Shown here: positions 42,259-52,053 of the stretch, piece by piece
Layout: the number at the start of each line of letters is the position of its first letter
How positions within the stretch are numbered: position 1 is the stretch's first letter
Source: Sunxiuqinia rutila
Lineage (GTDB): Bacteria > Bacteroidota > Bacteroidia > Bacteroidales > Prolixibacteraceae
Assembly (NCBI RefSeq): GCF_050589705.1
Contig: NZ_JBNGOT010000006.1
Span: 62,001-126,000, forward strand
Direction: 5' to 3'
Length of the DNA stretch: 64,000 nucleotides
The notes under the pieces: generated by a model
Database searches by the model: none
Seen by the model: only the letters and a program-made list of their open reading frames with translations
What the model was told of the DNA's origin: nothing
Made by a program: the position numbers and the translations under genes

Positions 42259-43008
42259 TTAGTTTCCCTTGTTGTGTTCCTTGATAAACTGCTCCAAAGC
42301 CATAGTCATTGAAGGTGCCTGAGAAGTTGGCGCCTGAATATCCAGTCGAAGACCGGCATCAACAACTGCCTTTGCCGTTGTCGGGCCGAAGGAAGCAATC
42401 TTGGTGCTGTTTTGCTCAAAATCAGGAAAATTCTGAATCAGCGATTTAATGCCCGAAGGACTGAAGAAAACCAGGATATCATAGTTTACATCCTTCAAGT
42501 CAGACAAATCACTGCTGACGGTTTTGTATAGAATCGCTTTGGTGTAATTATAGCCTGCTTTATCAAGCAGCAACGGAATTTCTTGTTTGTGAATGTGCGA
42601 CAAAGGAACAAGAAATTTCTCATTCTTGTGCTTCTTCATCACTTCCACCAAGTCTTCAAAACGACCAGCGCCGTAAAAGATTTTCCTTTTGCGGTAGACA
42701 ATATACTTTTGCAGGTAGTAAGCAGTTGCTTCTGAAATGCAGAAGTACTTCATAGAGTCGGGAACAGTGACCCGGGTTTCCTGACAAATTCGGAAGAAAT
42801 GATCAATGGCTGTACGACTTGTAAAAACAACAGCAGAGTGATCAAGAATCTGAATTCTCGTTTGTCTGAATTCTTTCCCGGAAACACCTTCTACCTGAAT
42901 AAATGGCCTGAAGTCTACTTGTACGTTCGTCTTTTCAGCCAAGTCAAAATAAGGTGATTTTGTAGATTCAGGTTTTGGCTGCGAAACTAATATTTTCTTG
43001 ATTTTCAA
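42259..43008 (-). CDS. hemD: Uroporphyrinogen-III synthase
   Basis: 249 residues of the HemD fold: IKKILVSQPKP at the start, the linker AVVFTSRTAIDHFF, then LLDKAGYNYTKAILYKTV and the C-terminal DILVFFSPSGIKSLIQNFP and IASFGPTTAKAV. It closes hydroxymethylbilane to uroporphyrinogen III for tetrapyrrole synthesis. The DUF4271 membrane-protein gene lies directly upstream with a 16-base gap, an association found across Bacteroidota. Confidence 0.9.
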   Translation of the reverse strand: MKIKKILVSQPKPESTKSPYFDLAEKTNVQVDFRPFIQVEGVSGKEFRQTRIQILDHSAVVFTSRTAIDHFFRICQETRVTVPDSMKYFCISEATAYYLQKYIVYRKRKIFYGAGRFEDLVEVMKKHKNEKFLVPLSHIHKQEIPLLLDKAGYNYTKAILYKTVSSDLSDLKDVNYDILVFFSPSGIKSLIQNFPDFEQNSTKIASFGPTTAKAVVDAGLRLDIQAPTSQAPSMTMALEQFIKEHNKGN

Positions 43009-43024
43009 GCTATAAAACTTTAAA

Positions 43025-44014
43025 TTATTTAATCCCGTTTTTAACCAATACCAAATTGCAGATAAAAATCAACGGTAAAATTTCAAGGGTACAAAGGTAT
43101 AAAATCAAATAAAAAATAGAAAAATGTTTTGTAATTAATATTTTAGCGCCACGAAATAACAACAAGAAATAGAAGGCTGCACAAATAAATAGCCCTGTAA
43201 ATACGGCCAGCCGCGGATTCTGTAAAGCACCAAAAGAAATCACCAAACTCACCGGAATTAAAAATAATCCCAAAATCCGGCTATAAAGATGCATATTATA
43301 CAGAAATTCTGTTGTTTCCGAGCTGGTTTCACCCACAAATCCAGCGAACAAATAAGCCAATCGCTTGAGGATATAATAGCCAATAACTACGCCTAAAATG
43401 ATCAGGTAAGTATTAAAACTACTTGAGGCAAGCGACAAGTTAAACTCATCAAAAAACTGGAAGATAAAAACGCTAAAGATCAGGTAAAAAATCAAATCCA
43501 ACCGAAACGAGGCGTGGGTAACACTTACCGACCGATCGCGAAACAGCCGGCTGGAAGTGGAATAATTGATTACTGCATGGAATAGCTGGCTCAAGTACTT
43601 GTTAAAGAACAAACGAACGGTAGCCAGTAAGATAAGTGCCAGAATAAAAACCCCAATAACCCAATCAGGCTTTTCATTCATAAAAGACTTCTCAGGCAAA
43701 GATATCCAGGGTTTCGAAGGCTCTTCGGTAAAGGTTTCCACCTTTTGTGCACGAATCGGTTTGGCTAACTGAAGGTCTTCAGCAGCTTTGGCTCCCGAGC
43801 GAACTGTTGCCTTATTGGTTGTTGTTTGTGCCGATCCGGCCCCCTGAACTCCAGCCGTAACCGTACTATCTTGTTGATTGATCGAATCCAGTTTACGAAT
43901 AGCAGCTGGCTGAATCAGTTTTACCGGCACCTGAACCGTTCCGGAAGACTCGGTTTCAACAGGACGATTCAGCTGTTGCAAAAGAGTGTCATTTTGAAGT
44001 GCTTGTTCTAACAT
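43025..44014 (-). CDS. DUF4271 membrane protein
   Basis: The start is taken as ATG at 44014 (MLEQALQND). An in-frame TTG at 44041 lies within the promoter -7 box and is unlikely. 329 residues: a cytoplasmic or periplasmic Pro/Ser/Thr-rich N-terminus (about 1-125) and seven or so membrane helices afterwards (WVIGVFILALILLATVRLFF, LIFYLIFSVFIFQFF, YLIILGVVIGYYILKRLAYL and others). Function unknown; always near hemD in Bacteroidota. It is the first gene of the operon with hemD. Confidence 0.85.
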   Translation of the reverse strand: MLEQALQNDTLLQQLNRPVETESSGTVQVPVKLIQPAAIRKLDSINQQDSTVTAGVQGAGSAQTTTNKATVRSGAKAAEDLQLAKPIRAQKVETFTEEPSKPWISLPEKSFMNEKPDWVIGVFILALILLATVRLFFNKYLSQLFHAVINYSTSSRLFRDRSVSVTHASFRLDLIFYLIFSVFIFQFFDEFNLSLASSSFNTYLIILGVVIGYYILKRLAYLFAGFVGETSSETTEFLYNMHLYSRILGLFLIPVSLVISFGALQNPRLAVFTGLFICAAFYFLLLFRGAKILITKHFSIFYLILYLCTLEILPLIFICNLVLVKNGIK

Positions 44015-44038
44015 TTCAGCCAAAGCTAAATTTTCATA

Positions 44039-44046
44039 CAAAAATA
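44039..44046 (-). promoter_or_regulatory. -7 promoter box of the DUF4271-hemD operon
   Basis: TATTTTTG on the minus strand, an exact TAnnTTTG match 25 nt before the ATG at 44014. It excludes the TTG start at 44041. Confidence 0.55.
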
Positions 44047-44077
44047 GAAATTTCCGAGGTTAAATAAGCGAGCTGAC

Positions 44078-44085
44078 TACCTTTG
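44078..44085 (+). promoter_or_regulatory. -7 promoter box of the dus gene
   Basis: TACCTTTG, an exact TAnnTTTG match 25 nt before the ATG at 44111. Confidence 0.55.
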
Positions 44086-44110
44086 TAGCAAAATAGTTAT
44101 TAACCAAACG

Positions 44111-45061
44111 ATGTTATTAGACCATCATTTCTATTTAGCGCCATTACAGGGATTTACCGATTTTGTTTACCGACGCTGCCATCATCAGCTGATTGGTTCC
44201 ATCGACGAATTTTACATTCCCTATTTGGCAATTGGTCCGGGTAAAAAAATCAGAAACAGCCAGTTGCGCGACTGCTTACCCGAAAATAACATCGACATGC
44301 CCGTGGTTCCGCAAATCCTCTGTGCCAATGCTGACGAACTGAAGCTGCTTGCCAGCGAACTCCAACAAATGGGCTATTCCAAGGTCAACCTAAACCTGGG
44401 TTGCCCCTACCCCATGGCCACCAAACGTGGCCGGGGAACGGCCCTGCTGGAAGATACCCCAGCGCTTAAAGCGGTTTTGGATAATTTGTTTTCAGACTTT
44501 AATTTTCAGGTGTCCGTCAAGTTTCGATCGGGAATGACCGATGAGCAAACCATTCTGAACCAGTTTGAGCTTCTGCAAAACTACCCTTTCGAAAAGTTGA
44601 TTTTCCACCCGCGAACAGCCAAACAGCTGTATAAAGGCCAAGCCAATCGCAAGCTTTTTGCCCAGCTGGTGGCTTTGTCCGACAAGCCGCTGGTTTACAA
44701 TGGCGATATTTCTTCCAAAGCAGATATAGACGAAATCCTTCAACTTGTTCCCAGCCAACGAACCTGGATGATTGGTCGGGGAATTTTAAGCGATCCCCTG
44801 TTGATCAAACAATTGAAAGGAGAAACAATAAGCGAACAGGAAGCGCTACAGCTCAAAATGCAATTTCACCAGCAGGTGTTGGACGCTTATCGGGCTTGGT
44901 TGCAGGATGACGGTCATGTATTGATGAAGATGAAACAATTCTGGAGTTACTTTGCCAATAGTTTTCCCAATCCGGCCAAAACCTATAAGCCGATTAAAAA
45001 GGCATCAAAACTCGATCGTTTTCTTGAAGTTTACCCCTCAATTTTTCAGAAATCAGTCTGA
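44111..45061 (+). CDS. tRNA-dihydrouridine synthase
   Basis: 316 residues of the Dus TIM-barrel family. APLQGFTDFVYRR binds FMN, and the catalytic Cys is C98 in LNLGCPYPMATKRGRG. VKFRSGMTDEQ and NGDISS are also family motifs. It reduces uridine to dihydrouridine in the tRNA D-loop using FMN and NADPH. The exact paralogue (A, B or C) cannot be told. Confidence 0.9.
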   Translation: MLLDHHFYLAPLQGFTDFVYRRCHHQLIGSIDEFYIPYLAIGPGKKIRNSQLRDCLPENNIDMPVVPQILCANADELKLLASELQQMGYSKVNLNLGCPYPMATKRGRGTALLEDTPALKAVLDNLFSDFNFQVSVKFRSGMTDEQTILNQFELLQNYPFEKLIFHPRTAKQLYKGQANRKLFAQLVALSDKPLVYNGDISSKADIDEILQLVPSQRTWMIGRGILSDPLLIKQLKGETISEQEALQLKMQFHQQVLDAYRAWLQDDGHVLMKMKQFWSYFANSFPNPAKTYKPIKKASKLDRFLEVYPSIFQKSV

Positions 45062-45274
45062 TTTTAAGCGTCCAAAGGCGCATAACATAAATTTAACATT
45101 CGTACTCCCCAATTCTAATCAGCTTGTCTTCAATAAAGACAACACACTCTCCTACAGCTACTTCAACAGCTCCCAAAAGTAGAATAGATCACTGATAATG
45201 TTAAAACGGAAGCTGAAAAACCATGCTCAATAATTCACATATCTACATTTCTATATACTTGCATGAAAAAATAC

Positions 45275-45282
45275 TATATTTG
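45275..45282 (+). promoter_or_regulatory. -7 promoter box of the efflux operon
   Basis: TATATTTG, an exact TAnnTTTG match 31 nt before the TolC-family ATG. The 180 bases before it contain no gene; I see no clear operator dyad. Confidence 0.5.
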
Positions 45283-45313
45283 TCCCATCAGAAATCGATA
45301 ACGACTGAAAAGT

Positions 45314-46645
45314 ATGAAAAAGAGATTACACCTTTATGTTTTGTTCCTAAGCCTTGGCCTGCCATTGATAAGCATGGCACAAACAAGGTCGCTTAGCTTA
45401 GATGAGGCGCTGGAACTGGCTAAAAATAACAACCTGGCCGCAAAAAGCGCCGAAGCCAGACAAAAAGCCGCGCAAGGAACCTACCGAATGACCAACGCTG
45501 TCTTTTTACCCGGTTTGTCCGTTAGTCATACCGGCGTAAAAACCAACGATCCGTTGTCGTCATTTGGGTTCAAACTGAAACAGGAGATCGTCAACCAAGC
45601 CGATTTTAATCCGGCAACATTGAACGATCCGGATGCTATTGAAAACTACAGTACCAAAATTGAGCTTCAGCAGCCCATCCTCAACGTTGATGGTTTGTAC
45701 GCCCGCAAGGCTGCCAAAAACCAGTACGAAGCCATGACTTTGCAAAGCAAGCGGACACATCAACAAATCCGTTACGAAGTCAAAAGAGCTTATTTTCAAC
45801 TGGAACTGGCGCAATCAGCGGTAAAGGTATTGAAACAATCCGTTGCTGTAGCCGAAGAAGCCCTAAAGCTCACCAAAGACAACGAAGCACAAGGTTTTGT
45901 GAAACATGCTGATGTTTTGGAAGCGTCTGTTCGATATGAAGAACGCCGCAACCAACTCAATGAAGCCGAGAACCAGCAGCAAGCAGCCGCTGAGTATTTG
46001 GCTCACTTACTGGGCATGGATCTAGGGACCAACATTTTGCTTACCGACTCGATGACCCGCGAACCTGCGCTGTTTAGCTGGAATGTGGGTGCCGAACAGC
46101 TGGAACAACGCTCTGACCTCAAGGCCATACAGAAACAAATTGAAGCAGGAGAAAACAAACTACGTTCCGAGAAAATGAAATTCATTCCACGCTTAAATGC
46201 CTTTGGTGCCTACGAATGGAATGACCGGGAAATTTTAGGCATGTCGGCCAACAATTACATAGTGGGTGCCAGCTTAACCTGGGACTTGTTCAGCGGCTAT
46301 AAAAACATTGGAAGTGTTCAGCAAGCCAGCTCACAGCTCGACGAAGCCGAATACCAATACCAGGATTACCTGTCTCAAAGCCAAATGCAGCTGAACCAGG
46401 CCAAACGCAAGCTGGAGCTAAATTTCAAGCAAGTTCATTCCAGCAAACTGGCCAAAGAACAAGCTGCGGAGTCATTACGCATTCGCACCAACCGCTTTGA
46501 GCAAGGCCTGGAAAAAACAACCGATTTATTAATTGCCGAAGCACTGGCATCAAAGAAAAACCTGGACTACATCCAATCCATTTATAATTACAAACAAGCA
46601 GTTTTCGAAATGGAATTGCTGCTTGAAAAAGACATAAACGAATAA
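45314..46645 (+). CDS. TolC-family outer-membrane efflux protein
   Basis: 443 residues with a signal peptide ending ISMAQ (23) and two alpha-helical/beta repeats of the outer-membrane efflux fold (SLSLDEALELAKNNNLAAKSAEARQKAAQ; LFSWNVGAEQLEQRSDLKAIQKQIEAGENKLRSEKMKFIPRLNAFG). It forms the trimeric channel through the outer membrane for the RND pump encoded next. No regulator gene is adjacent. Confidence 0.92.
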   Translation: MKKRLHLYVLFLSLGLPLISMAQTRSLSLDEALELAKNNNLAAKSAEARQKAAQGTYRMTNAVFLPGLSVSHTGVKTNDPLSSFGFKLKQEIVNQADFNPATLNDPDAIENYSTKIELQQPILNVDGLYARKAAKNQYEAMTLQSKRTHQQIRYEVKRAYFQLELAQSAVKVLKQSVAVAEEALKLTKDNEAQGFVKHADVLEASVRYEERRNQLNEAENQQQAAAEYLAHLLGMDLGTNILLTDSMTREPALFSWNVGAEQLEQRSDLKAIQKQIEAGENKLRSEKMKFIPRLNAFGAYEWNDREILGMSANNYIVGASLTWDLFSGYKNIGSVQQASSQLDEAEYQYQDYLSQSQMQLNQAKRKLELNFKQVHSSKLAKEQAAESLRIRTNRFEQGLEKTTDLLIAEALASKKNLDYIQSIYNYKQAVFEMELLLEKDINE

Positions 46646-46659
46646 AAGCCATAACCACA

Positions 46660-47751
46660 ATGAAAACAAATAAGATGAAAAAAGCCACGCTAATAGCAAC
46701 CCTTGCCTTAGGAATTCTGGTTTCTGCTTGTGGCAATAAAGACCAAAAACAAACCACTTCGCCAACCAAAGTTGAAGCACAACTGGCCGTTGCTGCGTTA
46801 AAAGACTATCCCGTCGTTCACAGCTTCTCGGGCAAACTGGAGGCTGAAAAAATAGCCAACCTGAGTACCCGTATGATGGGACAGGTAAGCCGGATATATG
46901 TGAAGCCGGGGCAACAGGTAAAACAAGGCGATTTGTTGTTGCAAATCCGCAACCAGGACATTCTGGCCAAAAAAGCCCAGGTGGAAGCCAACATGGTAGA
47001 AGCCACAACCGCTTTTGAAAGTGCCGAAAAAGACCTGAAACGCTTTGAAGCCTTGTATGCAGCCAACAGTGCATCAGACAAGGAAATGGATGACATTCGT
47101 ACCCACTACCGGATGGCCCAAGCGCGCCTGGAAGCTGTTCAGCAGATGAAAAAAGAAGTGGAAGAATCGCTTCGTTATGCGGCCATTCGTGCCCCTTACA
47201 GTGGGGTAATTACCGGAAAATATGTACAGGAAGGCGACATGGCCAATCCCGGAATGCCTTTGTTGAGCATCGAAAGCCCCTCGCAATGGAAAGTGATTGC
47301 CCGAATTCCGGAAGCCGACATTGCCCGCTTACAGCTCAATGACCCGGTCAAAGTACAGTTTAACGCGCTGAATAACCAACAGCTGGATGGAGTCATTGCC
47401 GAAATCAATCCATCGTCGGCCAACACCGGTAACCAATTCGAAGCCAAAGTAATTATTAACAAACAAGCAGACCAAACCACCAACTTATACAGCGGCATGT
47501 ACGCCACCGTATTTTACGAAAAAGGAACACAACAACAGATTTTGGTTCCTCAGTCGGCCTTGGTTACCAAAGGACAACTGGTTGGGCTGTATGCCGTGGG
47601 ACAAACCGGTCAAGCCTTGCTTCGCTGGGTGAAAACCGGTACAAGCGTAAGGGATTCCATCGAAATCCTTTCAGGCCTGGCCGATGGCGAAACATATATT
47701 CAATCTTCAAACGGAAAACTGTTTGATGGCGCATTAGTGGTAACCCAATAA
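46660..47751 (+). CDS. RND efflux periplasmic adaptor lipoprotein
   Basis: 363 residues with lipobox LVSAC (C24), so anchored in the inner membrane. The membrane-fusion protein order is visible: barrel-sandwich halves (AEKIANLSTRMMGQVSRIYVKPGQQV; VIARIPEADIARLQLNDPVKVQFN), a coiled-coil hairpin (about 105-165) and a membrane-proximal domain. It joins the pump to the TolC channel. No His-rich metal-binding segment is present, so an organic substrate is more likely than metal. Confidence 0.92.
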   Translation: MKTNKMKKATLIATLALGILVSACGNKDQKQTTSPTKVEAQLAVAALKDYPVVHSFSGKLEAEKIANLSTRMMGQVSRIYVKPGQQVKQGDLLLQIRNQDILAKKAQVEANMVEATTAFESAEKDLKRFEALYAANSASDKEMDDIRTHYRMAQARLEAVQQMKKEVEESLRYAAIRAPYSGVITGKYVQEGDMANPGMPLLSIESPSQWKVIARIPEADIARLQLNDPVKVQFNALNNQQLDGVIAEINPSSANTGNQFEAKVIINKQADQTTNLYSGMYATVFYEKGTQQQILVPQSALVTKGQLVGLYAVGQTGQALLRWVKTGTSVRDSIEILSGLADGETYIQSSNGKLFDGALVVTQ

Positions 47752-47760
47752 GAAAGAAAC

Positions 47761-50700
47761 ATGAAGACAGGATTTGCAGGCGGTATCGCCAAACAATTTA
47801 TAAATTCAAAGCTGACTCCCCTATTGATGATTGCCTTTTTGGCCATTGGGATTTACAGCTCTTACCTTACCCCGCGGGAAGAGGAACCTCAAATTGATGT
47901 TCCCATTGCCGATATTTTCTTCCGCTACCCCGGGGCCAGCCCTAAAGAAATCGAATCACGGGTAATGCAACCGCTTGAAAAAGTGGTGGCCAATATTCCC
48001 GGGGTTGAATACGTCTACTCTACTTCCATGCCCGGACAAGCGATGCTGATCGTTCAGTTTTATGTGGGTGAAGACGTGGAGCGCTCGTTGGTGAAAATGT
48101 ACAACGAGATTATGAAACACATGGACCAAATGCCTAAAGGAACGAGCCTTCCCTTGGTGAAAACCCGTTCGATTGACGATGTTCCCGTGCTTGGTCTGAC
48201 GTTCTGGAGTGAAAACTACGACGACTATGAACTGCGCCGCATTGCGCAGGAGGTTAACAATGAAATAGAACAAGTCACTGATGTTTCGGAAACCAAAATT
48301 ATTGGAGGACGGTCACGTCAGGTGCGTGTGGTCCTGAACAACGAGCAGATGGCCGGTTTTCAGGTTGATGCATTGAGCATTGCCCAAAAAATTCAGCTGG
48401 CCAATACCCAGTTCAATGCCGGTTCGTTCAACAGCAACGATCAGGAGTACCTGGTGGAAGCCGGTGAATTTTTGAAAAATGCCGACGATGTGGCCAACCT
48501 GGTGGTTGGTATTCACAACGGAAGCCCGGTGTACCTGAAACAGGTCGCTGAAGTGCTGGATGGCCCGCAAGAACCTGTTCAATATGTGAATTTTGGCTTT
48601 GGCGATATCCATGAGAAAAAAGACGAATTCCAGGGTGAATATCCTGCCGTTACCATCTCCATAGCCAAGCGTCGTGGGGCCGATGCCATGAAAGTATCGG
48701 ATGCCATTCTGGAAAAAATTGACCTGCTGGAAAAAAGCCTCATTCCCGAGGATGTGCAGGTGGATGTTACCCGAAACTATGGCGAAACCGCTTCGCACAA
48801 AGTAGCCGAGCTGTTGATGCACTTGTTAGGAGCCATTGTTGCAGTAACCTTTGTGGTTATGCTGGCCATGGGATGGCGCGGCGGTCTGGTGGTCTTTCTT
48901 TCGGTTCCCATCACCTTTGCCTTAACCATGTTCAGCTACTATTTCCTGGATTACACGCTGAACCGGATTACCTTGTTCGCGCTGGTGTTTGTTACCGGAA
49001 TTGTGGTGGACGACTCCATCATTATTGCTGAGAATATGCACCGTCACTTTAAAATGAAGAAATTACCGTTCATCCAGGCGGCACTGCGTTCCATTGATGA
49101 GGTTGGCAACCCGACCATCTTGGCAACCTTTACCGTAATTGCGGCGGTACTGCCCATGGTATTTGTGTCCGGACTGATGGGACCTTACATGAGCCCGATG
49201 CCCATTGGTGCATCCATTGCCATGATATTCTCCCTGCTGGTAGCCCTGACGATTACACCGTACCTGGCTTACCGCTTGCTTCGCACGGATGACAAGGATG
49301 ACCACGAGAAAAAAGCATTCCGTCTGGAAGACAGCATGATTTACAAGCTTTACGCCAAGACCATGAGACCCATGTTGGAGTCGCCATGGAAACGCTGGAC
49401 CTTTATCATTGGTGTAACAGTGCTGCTGCTGGGTTCAACAACCTTGGTTTACTTTAAGATGGTGGCTGTAAAAATGCTTCCGTTCGACAACAAAAACGAG
49501 TTTCAGGTGATTATTGACATGCCCGAAGGAACTACACTGGAACGTACGGCTGTGGTTGCCAAAGAGCTGGCAGCCTACATTGCCACACAGGAAAATGTGG
49601 TGAACTACCAAACCTATGTGGGTACGGCTTCGCCCATGAACTTTAACGGTCTGGTTCGTCATTATGACCTGAGAAGCGGATCCAATGTAGCCGATATTCA
49701 GGTAAACCTGACCGACAAAGGTGAGCGGAAATTGCAAAGTCATGATATTGCCAAACTGATGCGTCCGGAACTGCACCGCCTGGCAGAGAAATACCAGGCC
49801 AATGTAAAGGTTGTGGAAGTTCCACCGGGTCCTCCCGTAATGTCAACCCTGGTTGCTGAAGTGTACGGTCCGGATTACGAAGGGCAGATGGAAGTAGCCA
49901 GCCAGGTAAAGGATTTGTTTGCTCAGACAGCCGATGTTGTAGACATTGACTGGCACATGGAAGACGACCAGCACGAATACAAATTCAATGTATTGAAAGA
50001 AAAAGCGGCCCTGCTAGGCCTTTCAACGCAGCAAGTGGTCCACAGCCTGCAAATGGCTTTGGGTGGTCATGAGGTCGCTCAGCTTTACCAGGAAAAGGAA
50101 CATGAGCAAATTGGCATTGTTCTTCGCTTTAAGGAGCAGGAACGCTCCGGCATCAACGACCTGAAAAAGGTAAATATCATGAGTCCGACCGGACAAATGG
50201 TCGCCTTGGGTGATGTGGTTGAAATTGAAGAAGGCTTACAGGACAAGAGCATTTACCGCAAAAATCAAAAGCGCGTGGTTTATGTAACGGCTGACATTGC
50301 CGGAAAACTGGAAAGCCCGGTGTATGGCATCCTGGACATGTCGGAAAATCTGGGTCAGATTCAGCTTCCCGAAGGGTACACGTTGAGTGAGGAATTCACA
50401 GAACAGCCCTTTGTTCAGGACGATTACAGTCTGAAATGGGATGGTGAATGGCAAATTACCTACGAAGTGTTCCGTGATTTGGGAACTGCTTTTGCCGTGG
50501 TCCTGCTTGTCATTTATTTGTTGATTATTGGTTGGTTCCAAAACTTTAAAGTGCCGTTTGTGATGATGATTTCCATCCCGTTGTCGCTGGTGGGTATCTT
50601 AATCGGTCACTGGTTGATGGGTGCTTTCTTTACGGCAACATCCATGATTGGTCTGATCGCACTAGCCGGGATTATGGTCCGAAATGCCATCCTGCTGATC

Positions 50701-51024
50701 GACTTTATAAACTTGAGGCTGGCCGATGGTGTACCGCTGAAAGAAGCTGTGATTGAAGCCGGAGCAGTACGGACAACGCCGATTTTGTTGACTGCAGGTA
50801 CGGTAGTGATTGGTGCTGTGGTTATTTTGTTTGACCCCATTTTCCAGGGACTGGCGATTTCACTGATGGGTGGATCCATTGCTTCCACCTTCCTGACCCT
50901 GGTGATTGTGCCGCTGATCTATTACATGACCGAGCGTAAAAAATACCCGGTAGCCGAAACGCCCGTCGACAATGGCGACCAAGAGCAAAATCAATCCAAT
51001 GAACCTTTAAATGAACTGTCATGA
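47761..51024 (+). CDS. RND efflux pump permease (AcrB-like)
   Basis: 1087 residues with two large periplasmic loops and 12 membrane helices. Helix 4 carries the proton-relay acidic pair in GIVVDDSIIIAENMHRHF (near 414-421), a hallmark of HAE-type pumps. The second half has LAGIMVRNAILLIDFINLRLADG. Length and motifs indicate an intact proton-driven multidrug or lipid-like exporter. It overlaps the next small gene by four bases, so all five genes appear to be one operon. Confidence 0.93.
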   Translation: MKTGFAGGIAKQFINSKLTPLLMIAFLAIGIYSSYLTPREEEPQIDVPIADIFFRYPGASPKEIESRVMQPLEKVVANIPGVEYVYSTSMPGQAMLIVQFYVGEDVERSLVKMYNEIMKHMDQMPKGTSLPLVKTRSIDDVPVLGLTFWSENYDDYELRRIAQEVNNEIEQVTDVSETKIIGGRSRQVRVVLNNEQMAGFQVDALSIAQKIQLANTQFNAGSFNSNDQEYLVEAGEFLKNADDVANLVVGIHNGSPVYLKQVAEVLDGPQEPVQYVNFGFGDIHEKKDEFQGEYPAVTISIAKRRGADAMKVSDAILEKIDLLEKSLIPEDVQVDVTRNYGETASHKVAELLMHLLGAIVAVTFVVMLAMGWRGGLVVFLSVPITFALTMFSYYFLDYTLNRITLFALVFVTGIVVDDSIIIAENMHRHFKMKKLPFIQAALRSIDEVGNPTILATFTVIAAVLPMVFVSGLMGPYMSPMPIGASIAMIFSLLVALTITPYLAYRLLRTDDKDDHEKKAFRLEDSMIYKLYAKTMRPMLESPWKRWTFIIGVTVLLLGSTTLVYFKMVAVKMLPFDNKNEFQVIIDMPEGTTLERTAVVAKELAAYIATQENVVNYQTYVGTASPMNFNGLVRHYDLRSGSNVADIQVNLTDKGERKLQSHDIAKLMRPELHRLAEKYQANVKVVEVPPGPPVMSTLVAEVYGPDYEGQMEVASQVKDLFAQTADVVDIDWHMEDDQHEYKFNVLKEKAALLGLSTQQVVHSLQMALGGHEVAQLYQEKEHEQIGIVLRFKEQERSGINDLKKVNIMSPTGQMVALGDVVEIEEGLQDKSIYRKNQKRVVYVTADIAGKLESPVYGILDMSENLGQIQLPEGYTLSEEFTEQPFVQDDYSLKWDGEWQITYEVFRDLGTAFAVVLLVIYLLIIGWFQNFKVPFVMMISIPLSLVGILIGHWLMGAFFTATSMIGLIALAGIMVRNAILLIDFINLRLADGVPLKEAVIEAGAVRTTPILLTAGTVVIGAVVILFDPIFQGLAISLMGGSIASTFLTLVIVPLIYYMTERKKYPVAETPVDNGDQEQNQSNEPLNELS

Positions 51025-51335
51025 TGAAATTTGTAATTATTCAATGTGTAAAAGCCTACCATCCGGAGCTGCAGCAAATTCTGAAAAGCATTAAAATTAA
51101 CGCGTACAGCGAAATGGATGTCGAAGGTTTTATGGAACAGGCAGATGGCAACACCGATTTTTCCAATTGGTTTGCCGCCCAAAAAAATCCTTACAACTAC
51201 ATGGTTTCCTTTATGTTTTTGGCCGACGACAAAGCCAATCAACTGCTGGAACGGATTGATCAGTTCAACCAAAGCATTGAAGAAATGAGTCCGATAAACG
51301 CCTACATTGTTGGAGGTGTCGAGAAATTTGTTTAA
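51021..51335 (+). CDS. Small ferredoxin-fold (PII-like/DUF3240-like) protein
   Basis: 104 residues: MKFVIIQCVKAYHPELQQILKSI, a long acidic middle (MDVEGFMEQADGN), then YNYMVSFMFLADDKANQLLERIDQFNQ and INAYIVGGVEKF. The beta-alpha-beta pattern fits PII/ACT-like or DUF3240 proteins, which often follow RND metal-efflux genes. No T-loop of true PII is visible. It overlaps the pump gene and may sense the pump's cytoplasmic state, which is inference only. Confidence 0.6.
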   Translation: MMKFVIIQCVKAYHPELQQILKSIKINAYSEMDVEGFMEQADGNTDFSNWFAAQKNPYNYMVSFMFLADDKANQLLERIDQFNQSIEEMSPINAYIVGGVEKFV

Positions 51336-51353
51336 CCCTAAAAGTGAAACACA

Positions 51354-51539
51354 ATGAGAGAACGAATTGTACGGGCCGTAGCCGGCTTGATGATCACAGT
51401 AAGTGTTCTGTTGGCGGTATTTGTCAGTGAGTACTGGCTGATTCTAACGGCATTTGTAGGTCTTAACCTGCTACAGTCATCCTTCACCAGGTTCTGTCCG
51501 CTGGAGCTTATTTTGGAAAAGAGTGGTGTCGAAAAATAA
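51354..51539 (+). CDS. DUF2892 inner-membrane protein
   Basis: 61 residues with two hydrophobic segments (IVRAVAGLMITVSVLLAVFV, LTAFVGLNLLQSSFTRFCPLE) and the FTRFCPLE motif of DUF2892/YgaP membrane domains. In YgaP this domain follows a rhodanese; here it stands alone at the end of the RND operon. The conserved Cys could bind metal or react with sulfur species, but no role is shown. Confidence 0.85.
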   Translation: MRERIVRAVAGLMITVSVLLAVFVSEYWLILTAFVGLNLLQSSFTRFCPLELILEKSGVEK

Positions 51540-51546
51540 ATGGGAA

Positions 51547-51584
51547 AAAGGATTGCAGCCAAAGTGTTGCAATCCTTTTTTTTT
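51547..51584 (+). terminator. Terminator of the efflux operon
   Basis: AAAGGATTGCA pairs with TGCAATCCTTT around a ten-base loop, followed by T8. Confidence 0.9.
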
Positions 51585-51702
51585 GCTCCAACCATTCTTT
51601 CGTAGTTGAAATTTTTGTCCAAAAGCTAACGAAGGTTAAATTTTTGATGCTCAAAGAACAACCAATAGAAAGCATGCCTATATTTGCACAAAATTTAGCA
51701 GG

Positions 51703-52053
51703 ATGATTAAACAACTGATTCGATTGCTGTTTTTTGCTTTGGGTATCTACCTGTTGGCAGTTACCACTTCCGAACATCCCACCCCATCGGTGGCCCGCAA
51801 TCATATCGCTTTTGTTGAACATCAGGCTGCTATTCAGTTACCGGGCATGCCGCCCTTGTTCCTGTTCAACCAGGAAAGTAGCAGCGGTCAGACGACTGCT
51901 GAAAACCTGAAACCCTTTGTTCGTTCCCTGTTTCCAACACAGCGCGTTCCCCGAGGATTCAGCTTTCGAAACACCATCCGTTTAACCTTCTTATTAATTG
52001 ACTATGAGGCCCCTGTTCCGCTCTTTATTCGCGAACATGCCTTGCGGTGTTAG
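51703..52053 (+). CDS. Hypothetical protein with N-terminal membrane helix
   Basis: 116 residues: a hydrophobic N-terminus (IRLLFFALGIYLLAVTTS) serves as signal or anchor, then a short polar region with PSVARNHIAFVEHQ and RVPRGFSFRNTIRLTFLLIDYEAPVPLFIREHALRC. No family recognised. The frame is open and codon use looks like neighbours, so it is probably real. Confidence 0.45.
   Translation: MIKQLIRLLFFALGIYLLAVTTSEHPTPSVARNHIAFVEHQAAIQLPGMPPLFLFNQESSSGQTTAENLKPFVRSLFPTQRVPRGFSFRNTIRLTFLLIDYEAPVPLFIREHALRC

Noticed and set aside
44015..44041. TTG start nine codons upstream for DUF4271
   Set aside because: The TTG lies inside an exact promoter -7 box, so it would not be transcribed.
51021..51335. 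True PII (GlnB) assignment for the small protein after the pump
   Set aside because: No T-loop tyrosine region or ATP-binding motif; only the general ferredoxin-like pattern is visible.
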